Source: Bradymonas sediminis (GTDB lineage: Bacteria; Myxococcota_A; Bradymonadia; Bradymonadales; Bradymonadaceae). From it: 64,000 nt of DNA. Location: NCBI RefSeq assembly GCF_003258315.1, contig NZ_CP030032.1, positions 906,001-970,000 on the forward strand, written 5' to 3'. Under the pieces are notes generated by a model. It did no database searches. It was not told the origin of the DNA and saw only the letters and a list, made by a program, of their open reading frames with translations. The translations under genes were made by a program, and so were the position numbers. Below, piece by piece: positions 18,160 through 26,926 of the stretch (position 1 is the stretch's first letter; the number at the start of each line of letters is the position of its first letter).

Positions 18160-18185
18160 AGGAGCCGCTTTTAAAAGCGGCTCCT
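18160..18185 (-). terminator. Perfect palindrome, probable terminator
   Basis: AGGAGCCGCTTTT is followed directly by its exact complement, a 26-base perfect inverted repeat. It lies 28 bases after the TPR gene stop. A short T-rich tract follows on the minus strand. Confidence 0.65.
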
Positions 18186-18213
18186 AACTCCAACAACGTT
18201 CAACCCCGGGGCG

Positions 18214-18885
18214 TTATTGCATCAGCGTATAGATGCCGTAGACGACTGCGGCGCCGCCGAGCACATAGAGGGAGGGACCAATAAAGTCCTCGGCGTCTGT
18301 CTGTTTATTGGTCGCGTAGCCGGGAACCGTATCGAATACGATACCAGCAGCGATAGCCGCCGCGCCGCCGCCCATCCAGATATAGGGCGCCGCCGACTTC
18401 TCGGGCGGCTGCGGGATCGGCTTAACGCTTTTGATATTCTCGTCGCCTTTCCCAGCGCCTTCTTGCTCGGAGCCGTTCGGGTCCGTCGCTTCCGAAGCGC
18501 TGGCGCATGAGGCTTCCAATTCCGTGCGATAGCGCGTGATCGCCGCCTCGATCTCGGCGACCGACGGCGCCTTCACGGGCTGCGCCTTCAGCGCCTTTTC
18601 GTAGGATGATTCGGCGTTCTCACAGTCGCCCATATATTGATAGGCGCGCCCCATATTAACATAAGTGATATTGAGCGCGCCGAGATCGGTCGAAGATCGA
18701 AAGAGGCGTACCGCTTTCTCGAAGTCCTTCTCCCTGATCGCCTGGACACCCTGATTATTCAGCTCAAGCTGGGCGCTCGTCGGCTCAATAGGCTCTTGCG
18801 ACTCCGCCGATTGAGCGTGAGCCGCGGGTATCGCGACCGTCGAGGAGAACGCCAAGGCGATCGTGAGGGCTAGGATATATTTCAT
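18214..18885 (-). CDS. Exported TPR protein with C-terminal membrane helices
   Basis: 223 residues. A signal peptide (MKYILALTIALAFSSTVAIP, cleavage near AHAQ) precedes a TPR region (about 38-115: NNQGVQAIREKDFEKAVRLF, YVNMGRAYQYMGDCENAESS). An acidic Gly/Ser linker follows, then two hydrophobic segments (YIWMGGGAAAIAAGIVF and LYVLGGAAVVYGIYTLM). It probably scaffolds a complex at the inner membrane facing the periplasm. No specific partner is visible. It is divergent from nothing and stands alone between a terminator and the RCC1 lipoprotein gene, with which it shares strand; a 128-base gap separates them. Confidence 0.75.
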   Translation of the reverse strand: MKYILALTIALAFSSTVAIPAAHAQSAESQEPIEPTSAQLELNNQGVQAIREKDFEKAVRLFRSSTDLGALNITYVNMGRAYQYMGDCENAESSYEKALKAQPVKAPSVAEIEAAITRYRTELEASCASASEATDPNGSEQEGAGKGDENIKSVKPIPQPPEKSAAPYIWMGGGAAAIAAGIVFDTVPGYATNKQTDAEDFIGPSLYVLGGAAVVYGIYTLMQ

Positions 18886-19013
18886 TTGGATAACGTCTTC
18901 GGGTCAGTATTTAACGAACAGATGCAATATCGCGCGGAGTTTATCCCAATAAACAATGGATAGCGAGCAAGTTATTTGCCTAACATAGCCGTTGGGTCAA
19001 TGTATACAAAGGC

Positions 19014-20594
19014 TCACTGCGAAAAATCAACCTGCAGCGCCGTTGGTGAGCAACTCGAGAGCGAACCCGTCGGCCCGCAAGTCCCGTTGATTTGTGTCGG
19101 CGAGCTGCCCAATTGTCCGAACGTGTTGTTGCCCCAACACCAGACTTCATTTTTGTCTTGCTCGTTCTTTATGAGCGCGCAGGCGTGCGACCCACCGGCG
19201 TCGATGTCAATCACCGTCGCATTCTCATTGGCGCCGAGGGGATTGCCGGCTCGCTGACTCGCCAATGCCGAACCCACCTGGCCGAATGTGTTGTCCCCAA
19301 AGCACCACGTGTTTGAACTCGCGCTCTGGTATAGGCAGTTAAAGTTGTCTCCGGCAGCAATATTCGTGCTCAATTTGGCTTTTGCCGGCAGTGATCGAGT
19401 CGGTCTTATATAGGTATTGGGATCACTCTCTAATGGGTTAACCTGCCCATGCGTATCCGTTCCCCAGCAATACAGCCACACGCCTTCGGGCTCGTCGTCA
19501 ATCCAGGCGTCAACCAACGCGCATGTGTGACTGAGCCCCGTGGCAACGTCGAGCACTTCGGGAGCGTCAGTCTGCGACCAGGCGGGATTTGTTGCGCGAT
19601 CGATCGCGGGAAGGGATTGATTCGACCCGATTTGGCGCTTGCGATTGTCGCCCCAGCAACTCAGGTTATTCGACGCGTCGATTGCACAGACGTGAGTCCC
19701 GTGCGTTTCGACTCGTTTGGCGTCGGTGAGCCAGGTGCGCGGTTCCGATTGATAGTCGAGGACCGCCCAATAGCCTGGATACAATTGAGACGCAGCGCAA
19801 TCAGAATTGGCGCATTGCTCGGCTGTATTGTCACCCCAGCATATCACTCGATTGCTGACGGGCTCGGTAGGGGAATCCCGATGTGCCGTCACTACGCAGG
19901 TATGTGCCGCGCCGGTCGCGAGGTCGATGAGTGGCTTTTCATTGATGAGCGACGCCGAATGCTCGACCAATTTTGGCCTGGCGGCGCTCGTGGTGTCGCC
20001 GGTGCCCAGTTGCCCGGACGCATTATTTCCCCAGCAATACAGCTTATCTTGGCTGTTTTTGGTCAAGATGGCGCAGGTATGTTTTTGGCCCGCGGAGACC
20101 ATGCGGGGCTTAAACAGTGGTGCATCAAAAACGACTTTCCGGGGAACGCTCAGGTCGTCGAGTCCGTAACTTCGGCCCAGTTGCTTCTCGGTATTGTCTC
20201 CCCAGCATCGAATCGAGTGGTCATCCAACAGCGCACAGGTATGGTTGGCGCCCGCCGATATGGCGACCGGGTACGCGCATTCGCCGTTGAAATTGCACGC
20301 CCCTGCACCGCACTGATCCTGGCAACTTGCCGACCCGGTATCGGTGATATCCGCGGATGCATCAGCGTCCTCGCCAACAGTATCCGGGCCAATATCCTCG
20401 TTATGAGTGTCGAGGCCGATGTCTTCGGTCGACGCGTCGTTGACGACGTCTTTATCCTCGCCGGCGGGTTCGCTACGGTCGCTGCTCATCGCGTCGATGA
20501 TCGCGCAGCCTGGCAGCGCGCTGAGCATCAAGACGCCGGCGAGGAGCAGGCTTGGTGAGGTGAAGGACTGCTTGAGATTCGGCAAATATATCAT
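19014..20594 (-). CDS. RCC1-repeat lipoprotein
   Basis: 526 residues. The lipobox LSALPGC follows a hydrophobic signal. Residues 35-85 form an acidic Asp/Glu/Thr linker, then a short Cys-rich module (CQDQCGAGACNFNGEC) appears. The rest is seven RCC1-type repeats, each with a CWGDN-like core: CWGDNTEKQLG, CWGNNASGQLG, CWGDNTAEQC, CWGDNRKRQIG, CWGTDTHGQVN, CFGDNTFGQVG, CWGNNTFGQLG. Seven repeats fit one complete beta-propeller. Each blade carries a HTCAL- or HxCA-type segment, giving paired cysteines that could form disulfides. Such surface propellers are frequent in myxobacteria and bradymonads; ligand unknown. Confidence 0.85.
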   Translation of the reverse strand: MIYLPNLKQSFTSPSLLLAGVLMLSALPGCAIIDAMSSDRSEPAGEDKDVVNDASTEDIGLDTHNEDIGPDTVGEDADASADITDTGSASCQDQCGAGACNFNGECAYPVAISAGANHTCALLDDHSIRCWGDNTEKQLGRSYGLDDLSVPRKVVFDAPLFKPRMVSAGQKHTCAILTKNSQDKLYCWGNNASGQLGTGDTTSAARPKLVEHSASLINEKPLIDLATGAAHTCVVTAHRDSPTEPVSNRVICWGDNTAEQCANSDCAASQLYPGYWAVLDYQSEPRTWLTDAKRVETHGTHVCAIDASNNLSCWGDNRKRQIGSNQSLPAIDRATNPAWSQTDAPEVLDVATGLSHTCALVDAWIDDEPEGVWLYCWGTDTHGQVNPLESDPNTYIRPTRSLPAKAKLSTNIAAGDNFNCLYQSASSNTWCFGDNTFGQVGSALASQRAGNPLGANENATVIDIDAGGSHACALIKNEQDKNEVWCWGNNTFGQLGSSPTQINGTCGPTGSLSSCSPTALQVDFSQ

Positions 20595-20982
20595 TACTAA
20601 ACTTCGCTATATTGTGGCGACTCAATGAGCAAGGCGGTGCCCTGATTCGATGAGTGCTGTCGCGGCGTCGAGCGACATATTTGCCTGAGCTCGCTGCTCG
20701 AAAAGTTGTGACCCCCCGAAAAGTAAAGAAAATTTCATACGAATACTAGTATGGTGTAAAATTGAGGGGAAGTTGTTTGAAATTGAATTCACTACAAGCT
20801 AGATAGGTTCGACACGAGCCTTAAATGTTGCTGGTGCACAACTAAATGGATGCCCGTCTCATGTCTGAAAAAGTCTCCACGGTTCCTTTGCGCATCTGGC
20901 ATATTAATGGAATACGGGGCATATTTACGCGTTGGCCATAAACAGCCATTCCTTAAAGCCTTGCTGACACGTTTTTCAGGTT
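20595..20982. other. Intergenic region with a 10-bp palindrome
   Basis: 388 bases between the divergent RCC1 lipoprotein and Ser/Thr kinase genes, more AT-rich than its neighbours. The only structured element seen is the perfect palindrome ATACTAGTAT (20743-20752), flanked by CATAC/GTATG. It probably holds both promoters. No RNA gene is recognised. Confidence 0.4.
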
Positions 20983-22698
20983 ATGACTATTGAAACCACA
21001 GCACAAACACTCGCTGAGATTCGCCCAGGCAGTGTGATCGACGGGCGCTATACCATCGAGGGCGAGCTCGGAGCGGGCGGTTTCGCGACCGTCTTCTCGG
21101 CTTTCGACCGCGAGATTGAGCGACAGGTTGCCATTAAGGTGCTTAACCTGGCGGCGATGGGTGGCGGTCAAAATGTCGACGTGCAGCCATTTCTTGAGCG
21201 TTTTCGCCGGGAGGCTCGCCTCGCCGCGCGGATTCGCCACGGTAATGTCGTTGAGATCTATGATTTCGGGGTGCTCGGGACGCGGTCGAACCCCTATATG
21301 GTCATGGAGATGTTGGACGGCCATGACCTCCAGGACGAGATCGATAAAGGCGGCGGCATGCCGCCGAGCCGTGCGCTTCCGCTTTTTTGCGGTGCGCTCG
21401 ACGCCCTTGGAGAGGCGCATCTGCTCGGAATCGTGCACAAGGATTTGAAGCCGGCGAACCTGTTTATCAACCGTCCCGGCACCCGCCACGAGATCTTAAA
21501 GGTCGTCGACTTCGGCATCGCTCATATTGGAGAGTCCAGCGAGAGCCGCATGACCCAAACGGGCGCGATGTTTGGCACCCCCCAATATTTACCGCCGGAG
21601 TATATCCAGACCCAGGTCGTCACCCCCGGAATGGACGTCTACCAGATGGGCCTCATCCTGGTGGAGTTGTTGACCGGGCGTCCGGTGGTCAACGAGGACA
21701 ATCCCTGGCAATGCGCCGTCAAGCACGTCACCCGCGAGATCGACATTCCGGTGGAGTTGCTCGACGGCGTCCTCGGCCCGATCTTGCGGCGCGCGCTTGA
21801 GTACGAACCCGAGGATCGCTACGCCACCGCCGCCCAATTCGGCGACGCCCTCAGTGAGATCGATCCGGCCCAGGTGGGCGATGTTCGCTCGCCGAATACG
21901 CCCTACCGAAAGATCGATAACTCCTCGGGCCAGTTCGTGCCGATCGCGCGTCCGGAGGATATCGTCGCCGCCCAGGACACCGCAGCGATGCTCCAGCCGC
22001 CAGTGGCCCAAACGCTTGGGATTAGCGGTGGCCTCGACTCCCTGGGGGCGCCGCGCCCGCCCGCGCATGTCGCCGTGAATGACAATAGCGAAACACTTGT
22101 GAGCTGGGAGGACGCGGAGCCAGACCAGGGGTCGAATAAGAAGTTGTGGCTCGTCTTGATCTTGCTGCTTTTCTTGGTGATCGGCGCTGGGGTTTTGGTT
22201 GCGCTATTTGGCCCCGGATCGGGCGATGGCGCCACCGACAGCACCGTCGGGGAAGAGAAGCTGATCGCCGAACCGACCGAAGCCAAGGCCACTCCCGAGC
22301 CAGGCGAAATTTTGGGCGCGGATGCGCTGAAAGATCCGGTCGCTCAGCCCACAAACATCGGCGAGAAGGACCCGCAACCAGCGGTAGCTGCCGAGCCTTT
22401 GGGCGCGGATCATGGCGTCGGCGCAGACACTGCAAAGACTCAGCAAGATGAACCGGCGAAGGTTGTTGAGAAGCCCAAGCCCGCGCCGGCGACGACGAAT
22501 AAGCCCAGAGATACGAAACAAAACACGGTAAAACCAAAAGACACCCGGCCCAAGACCATCACGAAGGTCGAGCGTCCGCCGGTCAAAACGGTGACACCCA
22601 AGCCCAAACCACCGGTCATTAAGGAAGAGCCGCCGAAGAAAAACACTGGCATGCTCTTGGCGCCGGAGCTCGAGCCCTCGATGGACCTCGCTCCCTGA
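20983..22698 (+). CDS. Membrane Ser/Thr protein kinase
   Basis: 571 residues. Kinase domain at about 22-285: glycine loop GELGAGGFATVF, VAIKVL lysine (K52), catalytic HKDLKPAN (about 152-159), VDFGIA (about 175-180) and the TP..PPEY activation segment. HKD in place of HRD makes it a non-RD-like kinase, so activation-loop phosphorylation may be less important. One membrane helix at about 387-410 (LWLVLILLLFLVIGAGVLVA) is followed by a long Pro/Lys/Glu-rich periplasmic tail with no recognisable sensor domain. A PknB-type kinase of the myxobacterial class. The gene at 22759 follows after 60 bases on the same strand and may be cotranscribed. Confidence 0.92.
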   Translation: MTIETTAQTLAEIRPGSVIDGRYTIEGELGAGGFATVFSAFDREIERQVAIKVLNLAAMGGGQNVDVQPFLERFRREARLAARIRHGNVVEIYDFGVLGTRSNPYMVMEMLDGHDLQDEIDKGGGMPPSRALPLFCGALDALGEAHLLGIVHKDLKPANLFINRPGTRHEILKVVDFGIAHIGESSESRMTQTGAMFGTPQYLPPEYIQTQVVTPGMDVYQMGLILVELLTGRPVVNEDNPWQCAVKHVTREIDIPVELLDGVLGPILRRALEYEPEDRYATAAQFGDALSEIDPAQVGDVRSPNTPYRKIDNSSGQFVPIARPEDIVAAQDTAAMLQPPVAQTLGISGGLDSLGAPRPPAHVAVNDNSETLVSWEDAEPDQGSNKKLWLVLILLLFLVIGAGVLVALFGPGSGDGATDSTVGEEKLIAEPTEAKATPEPGEILGADALKDPVAQPTNIGEKDPQPAVAAEPLGADHGVGADTAKTQQDEPAKVVEKPKPAPATTNKPRDTKQNTVKPKDTRPKTITKVERPPVKTVTPKPKPPVIKEEPPKKNTGMLLAPELEPSMDLAP

Positions 22699-22758
22699 GT
22701 TTGCTGGCCAGCAACCTCCCTCCATTTTTCCCGCAGCGCGTTGCGCGCAGGCCTTTTT

Positions 22759-23871
22759 ATGTCGACGACACTCCCCAAACAGGCGCGTCTTGATGACGCG
22801 CCGTTTATTCTTCAAGACGGCCTATACGGCCTGATCCAGACCCTTCACGGAGCGATGCGTCGCGCCGCCGACGCCGGCGCGACCGCGCCCGAACTCGACG
22901 AACTCTTGTTGATGTCCGGCGTGGCCTTCAAGAGTTATATGCCCGAGTTTGAGGCGGCGGACCCGCACGCGTTTCAGCCCGATCATCTGGGAAAATACGT
23001 TTGCAATTGGGGCGCCTTTGAGAGCCTTGGCTATTATTATGGCTGGGACCTCAAGGAGTTTTTAACGCTCAATATTTTGGATTTCTGGAAGCTTCTGCAA
23101 TTCGAGATCGCCAGCGGCCGCCCGGTCGTCACGCTGGACGCGCGCCCGGGCCTGCCGCCGATGCTCGTGCTCGGCTACGCCTTCGAGAAGGTCGAGGAAC
23201 CCGGCGAGGACGGCAAGACAAAGCTGAGCGTTCGCAAATCACTTGACGTGCTTCGCGCGGGCGCCACCGAAGTCGAAACCATCGATATGAGTGAGGCCGT
23301 CGACTTCCAGCCCGACGAGCCGACGGTGCGCAATTGGATGCTCATCGCGCGTCCCGCGGTTCAGCCCGAATACGCGCCCGACCCGAAATATTTGCGCATA
23401 CGTGTGCTCCGCTGGGCGGTGTCTCACGCGAAGAATCGGCGTGAGCTGAGCCAGGAATTCTCGCGCCACTACGCCAGCGGCCATCGGGCATTCGACGCAT
23501 TCTTAGCGCGCCTCGACGCGATCGCGACCGGAGAAAAGCAGCCGGAATCCCTCGGCTCCGAATGGGCTGAATTCGCGCGCGCGCATGTCGCAGAGCTCGC
23601 GCGAGCCCGGGCCACGGCCGCGCGCTACTTGCCAAGATGGGCGAAGGACTTCGCCGAAGACTCGGAGTTATTCCCCGAGCCGCAGCCCCAATTTGGCGCG
23701 GCGATGCGCGCCTGCGCCGAAGCCTACGGACAGGTCGCCGAAGTGCTGGGTGCATGCAATGGCGAGGATTTTGAGTCGCTTCATCTGGCCTATAAGCAGG
23801 CCTATGACGCCGAAATTGCGGCGACTGGCGCCCTCAGCGATGCCCTCTCCTATTTGCCCTCCGGCATCTAA
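22759..23871 (+). CDS. Conserved protein of unknown function downstream of kinase
   Basis: About 370 residues, soluble, no signal peptide. The N-terminal region has LYGLIQTLHGAMRRAADAGA, CNWGAF and GWDLKEFLTLNILDFW. A central part with SGRPVVTLDA and MLVLGYAFEKVEE is loosely like the inactive papain-fold (BtrH_N/C39-like) proteins, which I cannot confirm. The C-terminal third is helical. The frame extends 18 bases upstream, but the ATG at 22759 has AGG at a better distance. It lies 60 bases after the Ser/Thr kinase and may be its substrate or partner (inference). Confidence 0.65.
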   Translation: MSTTLPKQARLDDAPFILQDGLYGLIQTLHGAMRRAADAGATAPELDELLLMSGVAFKSYMPEFEAADPHAFQPDHLGKYVCNWGAFESLGYYYGWDLKEFLTLNILDFWKLLQFEIASGRPVVTLDARPGLPPMLVLGYAFEKVEEPGEDGKTKLSVRKSLDVLRAGATEVETIDMSEAVDFQPDEPTVRNWMLIARPAVQPEYAPDPKYLRIRVLRWAVSHAKNRRELSQEFSRHYASGHRAFDAFLARLDAIATGEKQPESLGSEWAEFARAHVAELARARATAARYLPRWAKDFAEDSELFPEPQPQFGAAMRACAEAYGQVAEVLGACNGEDFESLHLAYKQAYDAEIAATGALSDALSYLPSGI

Positions 23872-23987
23872 GCCGCGACAAAACTTAGCGAAAAAATTTA
23901 TTCGCGTTCCTCGCTTTGTTAGTGTGTGAAGGTCATCATTTGGTGCGGAACGCAGGAAATTAATCTTCACAACATAAGGACTTCGTC

Positions 23988-25097
23988 ATGAGAATGAGAG
24001 CGAATATCGGAAGATGGTGTGCCGCGGCGGCGCTTGCTGCATTTTGTTTGGCCCCCGGCAGCGCTTTTGCCGAGAGCGAGTGCTCCGTCGACAGCGATTG
24101 CGGGGAGAATTTCGTGTGCAATCTCTCGCAGGCGCCATGTGCATCGCCGCCGCCTTGTGACCCGGGTTCGGGCGAGGAATGCCAGGATATGCCGGCTTGT
24201 GAGCCGGAGACCTCCGGGCGATGCGAGCCCGCGCCGCCGGAGTCCTGCGAGACCGTGGCGGACTGCGAGGGCGGTCTGGTCTGCGTCACTTACACCTACG
24301 AGACTTGCACGGGTTGGGCCGAGCCAGCGTGCGACCCGAGCGGTGAGTCTTGTCCGGAGCCCGGGCCGACGCCCGATCCTGAGTGCACCACCGAAACTGA
24401 AGGTTATTGTCTGCCGCCATACCTCGCCCCATGCGAGAGCGCGTCGGATTGCGGCGAGGGCTTTGAGTGTAATGCTCCCGAGATTTGTAGTTGTTCGGGC
24501 GGTGGCCCTACCGATCCCGGTGCTCCGGCTGAGGGCGGCGACCGAGAGGGCGGCGAGCAACCGATGCCCCCGCAGGAAGACTGCGCCTGCGAGCCGGGTG
24601 ACGTGAAATATTGCGAATTGCCCGAGCAGGAGTGCCAGACCGACGCGGACTGCGCCGGCGAGCTTATCTGCGCCGAATTGCCCGGTGGTATGTCGCCTGC
24701 GCCCGATGGCACTTGCACGAGCACGCCCGACGGTGAAACGGTTTGTGAAGAATTCGAGAGCCCCGAGCCCCAGGAGTCGGTCAGCTACTGCCTGCCGGCG
24801 GACTTCGAGCGTTGGATCGGCTCGGGTATCCCGGGGCACGCGGGCTACGGCTCGGCCGAGGACGACGCCGGAGCGCCCGATGGTGAGGGGCACTCCAATG
24901 GAGGAGAGGGCGATCGCGACTTCGTAGCCGCCGACGTCGACCGCGGCGACGCGCCGCAATCGGGCGGTGACGCCGGCCAGGACATGGACGACGGCTGTGG
25001 CTGCGCGAGCACTGGAAACTCGCTGCCCGGCTCCTTCGCAGCGCTGTTCTTTGCCCTGATGGGCATGGCCGGATTGCGCCGTCGCTCGAGCAAATAA
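23988..25097 (+). CDS. Cys-rich secreted protein with MYXO-CTERM-like tail
   Basis: 369 residues. A signal peptide (to about ALAAFCLAPGSAFAE) is followed by repeated cysteine modules of the form C-x3-DC-x2-3-xxC: CSVDSDCGENFVC, CETVADCEGGLVC, CESASDCGEGFEC, CQTDADCAGELIC. Between them are Pro/Glu-rich linkers. The C-terminus CGCASTGNSLPG, a hydrophobic helix and RRRSSK match the MYXO-CTERM pattern: Cys, membrane helix and Arg cluster, a surface-sorting signal in myxobacteria. It is presumably anchored or displayed on the outer surface. The terminator at 25146-25190 follows. Confidence 0.82.
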   Translation: MRMRANIGRWCAAAALAAFCLAPGSAFAESECSVDSDCGENFVCNLSQAPCASPPPCDPGSGEECQDMPACEPETSGRCEPAPPESCETVADCEGGLVCVTYTYETCTGWAEPACDPSGESCPEPGPTPDPECTTETEGYCLPPYLAPCESASDCGEGFECNAPEICSCSGGGPTDPGAPAEGGDREGGEQPMPPQEDCACEPGDVKYCELPEQECQTDADCAGELICAELPGGMSPAPDGTCTSTPDGETVCEEFESPEPQESVSYCLPADFERWIGSGIPGHAGYGSAEDDAGAPDGEGHSNGGEGDRDFVAADVDRGDAPQSGGDAGQDMDDGCGCASTGNSLPGSFAALFFALMGMAGLRRRSSK

Positions 25098-25145
25098 GCG
25101 AGCGCTATTCGCCCGTCATCCGGCGGGCGAATGCGCTAGATAAGA

Positions 25146-25190
25146 CGAAGCCCGGACCGCTTGATTAGCGGCCCGGGCTTCGTTTTTTTT
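25146..25190. terminator. Intrinsic terminator
   Basis: GAAGCCCGG-A-CCGC pairs with GCGG-C-CCGGGCTTC around a seven-base loop, followed by eight T residues on the plus strand. It ends the Cys-rich gene and faces the convergent squalene synthase gene. Confidence 0.9.
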
Positions 25191-25199
25191 GTGGAGCTT

Positions 25200-26300
25200 T
25201 TAGGCGTCGATTAGCGCGGCGAATTGTGCCCGAAGCGCCGGGTCGTCGCCGGCGCTCTCAAGCGCCTGAGCGATCAATTCGGTGACCTCCGCGCGCGAGA
25301 TCTTCACTGGCGCGTCGGCGATAAACATCGCGTCATTGCCGCGCGCGTGGCGCAGCGTGCGCGCGGCCATCCATAGCGGGAGGATGCAAAACAGGCGCAT
25401 CTCAACCTGCTCGGGCGGAATCCCCAGCGTGAACTCGAGGGCGTTAAAAAGACAGTGATGCGCGCGCTCAAATACCGGGGCCACTGTCTGGTGTGCGCTG
25501 CTTCGCATCGCCGGGTCCAGCATATCGCGGGGCTCCATCTCCTGGGTGTCCCAGAGGGTCTGGGGGATGAAACACCAGCCGCGCCCGAGGTCTTCGGTCT
25601 GATCCTTGAGGATATTGACTAATTGCAATCCCAGGCCGAAATCCTCGGCGTTCGCGCGCATTTGACGGATTCGCGCCTGAGAAATATCGGGCATCTCGGC
25701 CAAGAAGAGGCCGGTGAGCATCTGGCCGACGGTCCCGGCGACGAAATAGCAATACCGCTCCAGATCGCTGAGGGTGCGCAGCAGGACCAGCCCGTCCTCG
25801 CCGGGCTCGCGCCTGGCGTATAAGCCCATGCCGCGGATCATTTCGCCGGCCCAGGTGACGCATACTTTCTGGTGTTGGGGCGCCAGGGCGCGGAACACGC
25901 GCATCACCTGGTCAATATTTCGCGCCAGGCGAAGCTCGCAAGGGCGCCCGCTGAGGCCAGCGGCGAGTTGTATAAACGTATCCGGCGCGGCGCCGTCTTC
26001 GAGCACCTCAAGCATCGCCGCGAAGAGCGCGTCGCGCTCCCGGTTGCTCAGCGTCTCATCATCCTCAATGGTGTCGGCAATGCGGCAAATCAGATAGCCA
26101 CAGGCGGTCGCTGCGCGCAAATTCGGGCTCAGCATCTCGATGGGCTTTGAGAAGGTGCGCGAGACCTCGACCAGGCTGCGCCAACAGAAGGCCCAGGCGC
26201 CCAGGTCGGGGCAATGCGCCGCGGGCGCCGGCGGCTCAATGTCGGCGCGGGGCGGGGGGACGTGAACAGATGCGTCTGCAGTCGAGGCTGAGTAACTCAT
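25200..26300 (-). CDS. Squalene/phytoene synthase-family protein
   Basis: 366 residues of the head-to-head prenyl synthase family. N-terminal SRTFSKPIEML aligns with squalene synthase; first Asp-rich motif is RIADTIEDDE (about 73-82), second is LVNILKDQTEDLGRGWCF. YCYFVAGTVGQMLTGLF is the family YC.FVAG.VG motif. It resembles squalene synthase (two FPP to squalene) somewhat more than phytoene synthase, but the distinction is tentative. Product could feed hopanoids, sterols or carotenoids; no neighbour settles this. Confidence 0.82.
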   Translation of the reverse strand: MSYSASTADASVHVPPPRADIEPPAPAAHCPDLGAWAFCWRSLVEVSRTFSKPIEMLSPNLRAATACGYLICRIADTIEDDETLSNRERDALFAAMLEVLEDGAAPDTFIQLAAGLSGRPCELRLARNIDQVMRVFRALAPQHQKVCVTWAGEMIRGMGLYARREPGEDGLVLLRTLSDLERYCYFVAGTVGQMLTGLFLAEMPDISQARIRQMRANAEDFGLGLQLVNILKDQTEDLGRGWCFIPQTLWDTQEMEPRDMLDPAMRSSAHQTVAPVFERAHHCLFNALEFTLGIPPEQVEMRLFCILPLWMAARTLRHARGNDAMFIADAPVKISRAEVTELIAQALESAGDDPALRAQFAALIDA

Positions 26301-26533
26301 CCTGGCTCGATTCGAATAAGGTAGGTTAACGCATCAAGACGGCTCTATTTCGCCTCAAGGCTTGTCGAGTCTTAAGAACCGCTCTGCGCAGCAAAAACGT
26401 AGCTTATGGGCTCGGGGGCGCGCCGTCTATTCTTCAGCCGTTGGAATAAGATGGAGTGAAAGCGTCGCGTATGGCTTCCCCTTGGCATCGAAATGTTTAA
26501 CCTAGAGATGAGCCCAAGCCCCGGAGGCAGACG

Positions 26534-26899
26534 ATGCGGATCATTCTTGAGCGAGCCTATGACGATTCCAAGCGCGATGGCGTGCGCGTGATGGTCGACC
26601 GACTCTGGCCGCGCGGGGTCAGCAAGGAGCGGCTTCACCTCGACGAGTGGGCAAAATCTGTCGCCCCCAGCGAGGATCTGCGCAAGTGGTTCGGCCACGA
26701 CCCCGAGCGTTGGGAGGAGTTTAAGGCCCGCTATTTCGAGGAACTGGAGCAGAAGAGTGACGCCTGGCAACCGCTGCTCGAGTCAGCCTGGGAGGACACC
26801 CTGGTCCTCATCTTCGGCGCGCGCGATCGCGAGCATAATAACGCCGTCGCCTTGCGCGAATTTCTCGAAAATCAGCGCAAAGGTGACGGCTCGAATTAG
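26534..26899 (+). CDS. DUF488-family protein (YeaO-like)
   Basis: 121 residues with the family signature RIILERAYD, VMVDRLWPRGVSKERL, DEWAKSVAPSEDLRKWFGH, and a C-terminal LVLIFGARDREHNNAVALRE. Small soluble protein of the DUF488/YeaO family. Role unknown; some members are linked to metal or stress responses, though I cannot assert that here. Preceded by GGAGG nine bases before the ATG. Confidence 0.88.
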   Translation: MRIILERAYDDSKRDGVRVMVDRLWPRGVSKERLHLDEWAKSVAPSEDLRKWFGHDPERWEEFKARYFEELEQKSDAWQPLLESAWEDTLVLIFGARDREHNNAVALREFLENQRKGDGSN

Positions 26900-26926
26900 G
26901 CGCCGGGTTTCGCCGGGCGGTCCTGA

